Source: Flavimobilis marinus (lineage in GTDB: Bacteria; Actinomycetota; Actinomycetes; Actinomycetales; Cellulomonadaceae). From it: DNA of 64,000 nucleotides. Below the pieces are notes generated by a model. That model searched no databases, was not told the origin of the DNA, and saw only the letters and a list, made by a program, of their open reading frames with translations. Location of the stretch: the NCBI RefSeq assembly GCF_900113055.1, contig NZ_FONZ01000004.1, positions 1-64,000 of the forward strand, written 5' to 3'. The first letter of the stretch is position 1; each line of letters starts with the position of its first letter. The position numbers were made by a program, and so were the translations under genes. Positions 63,338 through 64,000 of the stretch are shown here, piece by piece.

Positions 63338-64000
63338 ATGACCGATCGTGCACGGCCGACCAGGGGCAACCCGGGCGGCTCGCAGACCGTGCTCGTGCTC
63401 GGCGCGGGGTACGCCGGGATCATGACGGCGAACGGCGTCAGAGCTGCCCTGCGTCCCGACGAGGCGGCGTCCGTGCGCGTCGTGCTCGTGGCGCCGGGGG
63501 CACAGTTCGTGGAGCGGGTCCGGCTGCACCAGCTGATCGCGGGGTCGGTGGGCGGGGTGACGCGGGCGCTCGATGACCTGCTCCATCCGGAGGTCGAGGT
63601 CGTCGACGGGTACGCGACGCGCATCGACCCAGACGCACGGGAGGTCGAGGTCGATCGCTCGACCGTGCTGGGCTACTCCGTCCTCGTCTACGCCGTCGGC
63701 AGCGGAGCCCGTCCCGCGGCCGTGGACCCCCACGCCCGCGTGGTCGCGTGCGCCGAGGATTCCGCCTTGGCCCGCCAGGACCTCGCCGGGCTCGCGCCGG
63801 GACGTGCTGTCGTCGTGGTCGGCGCGGGGATGACCGGGGTCGAGACGGCGAGCGAGGTGGCCCAGGCGCGCCCCGACCTGCAGGTGACCCTCGTCAGCGC
63901 CGGCGTCCTGCTCCCCGGCAGCCCGGCACGTGCCCGCGGGCGGGTGGAGCGCACCATCCGCGAGCTCGGCGTCGCGCTGCGGACGTCCGCCACGGTGGTG
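63338..64000 (+). CDS. NAD(P)/FAD-dependent oxidoreductase (5' part, cut by window end)
   Basis: The frame is open from ATG 63338 (GAGGAGGAA just upstream) to the window end: 221 residues. It shows the FAD motif [18 protein letters not shown] near residue 18, a segment [13 protein letters not shown] resembling the substrate-facing part of NDH-2-like enzymes, and the second dinucleotide motif [19 protein letters not shown] near residue 162. It belongs to the same pyridine nucleotide-disulfide fold as the NDH-2 at 20614-22059 but is not a close copy. In actinobacteria such genes often lie near an ECF sigma factor; what follows is outside the window. Confidence 0.88.
   Translation, partial: MTDRARPTRGNPGGSQTVLVLGAGYAGIMTANGVRAALRPDEAASVRVVLVAPGAQFVERVRLHQLIAGSVGGVTRALDDLLHPEVEVVDGYATRIDPDAREVEVDRSTVLGYSVLVYAVGSGARPAAVDPHARVVACAEDSALARQDLAGLAPGRAVVVVGAGMTGVETASEVAQARPDLQVTLVSAGVLLPGSPARARGRVERTIRELGVALRTSATVV

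Overview
The window is a GC-rich (about 70-75%), densely coded stretch of an actinobacterial chromosome. WhiB1, the mycothiol amidase Mca, a PdtaS-type kinase, DUF501, DUF4307, DUF5997, a soluble/membrane-split proton-translocating transhydrogenase and an F420-type oxidoreductase all point to Actinobacteria. The cellobiose-type ABC importer with GH1 beta-glucosidase, the secreted starch-binding amylase and the GH65 phosphorylase suggest a polysaccharide-degrading Micrococcales, most likely Cellulomonas or a close relative (inference; no database search was possible). I see no phage, insertion sequence or CRISPR array.

Layout. 1-4.2 kb: end of a large surface protein, two glycosyltransferases, a Wzy-like polymerase/ligase and a GtrA flippase, i.e. 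one side of a surface-polysaccharide locus. mfd (4.3-8.0 kb) interrupts it; a cytidylyltransferase and the initiating polyprenyl sugar-phosphate transferase follow (8.2-10.5 kb). 10.6-14.3 kb: mazG and pntA1-pntA2-pntB. 14.3-16.8 kb: a secreted alpha-amylase with two CBM25 domains behind CTTGCAG direct repeats. 16.9-22.1 kb: eno, ftsB-like, DUF501, ppx/gppA and a type II NADH dehydrogenase, then an unusual tRNA gene. 22.3-29.5 kb: RND exporter, Bax-inhibitor-like protein, FKBP, luciferase-like oxidoreductase, RsmC-like methyltransferase. 29.6-34.2 kb: cystathionine beta-synthase, heme oxygenase, cystathionine gamma-synthase, then a divergent DUF5997 / headless LysR pair. 34.5-43.5 kb: ATPase, short-chain Z-prenyl synthase, hemolysin III, GH65 phosphorylase with phosphoglucomutase, methionine aminopeptidase, and a coupled nitrilase / membrane protein / mca operon. 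43.5-49.4 kb: DUF4307, greA, threonine dehydratase, AI-2E exporter, msrA, glutamate dehydrogenase. 49.4-56.2 kb: a leftward, tightly coupled operon of binding protein, two permeases, GH1 beta-glucosidase, LacI repressor and two CrcB fluoride channels. 56.6-64 kb: DUF2505, PdtaS-like kinase, WhiB1, a small membrane protein, a MacB/FtsX-type exporter, and the start of a flavoprotein oxidoreductase.

How the genes work together. Sugar supply is a theme: amylase releases malto-oligosaccharides outside, GH65 plus beta-phosphoglucomutase can turn a disaccharide into glucose 6-phosphate without ATP, and the binding-protein importer with GH1 handles a beta-glucoside. Redox balance is a second theme: transhydrogenase, NDH-2, mycothiol amidase, methionine sulfoxide reductase and transsulfuration enzymes. 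Expression is compact. About 15 genes have a -10 hexamer of the form NANNNT placed 6-7 bases before the start codon, the arrangement expected for leaderless mRNAs, and many neighbours overlap by 4 bases (ATGA/GTGA). Several strong hairpin terminators separate the units.

Most unusual items: a 74-nt class-I tRNA carrying a Leu UAA anticodon, two copies of a palindromic intergenic repeat with CGAGTCCGATAG ends, a headless LysR effector domain divergent from DUF5997, a hairpin/U-tract inside the greA leader, and fluoride channels coupled to the beta-glucoside operon.
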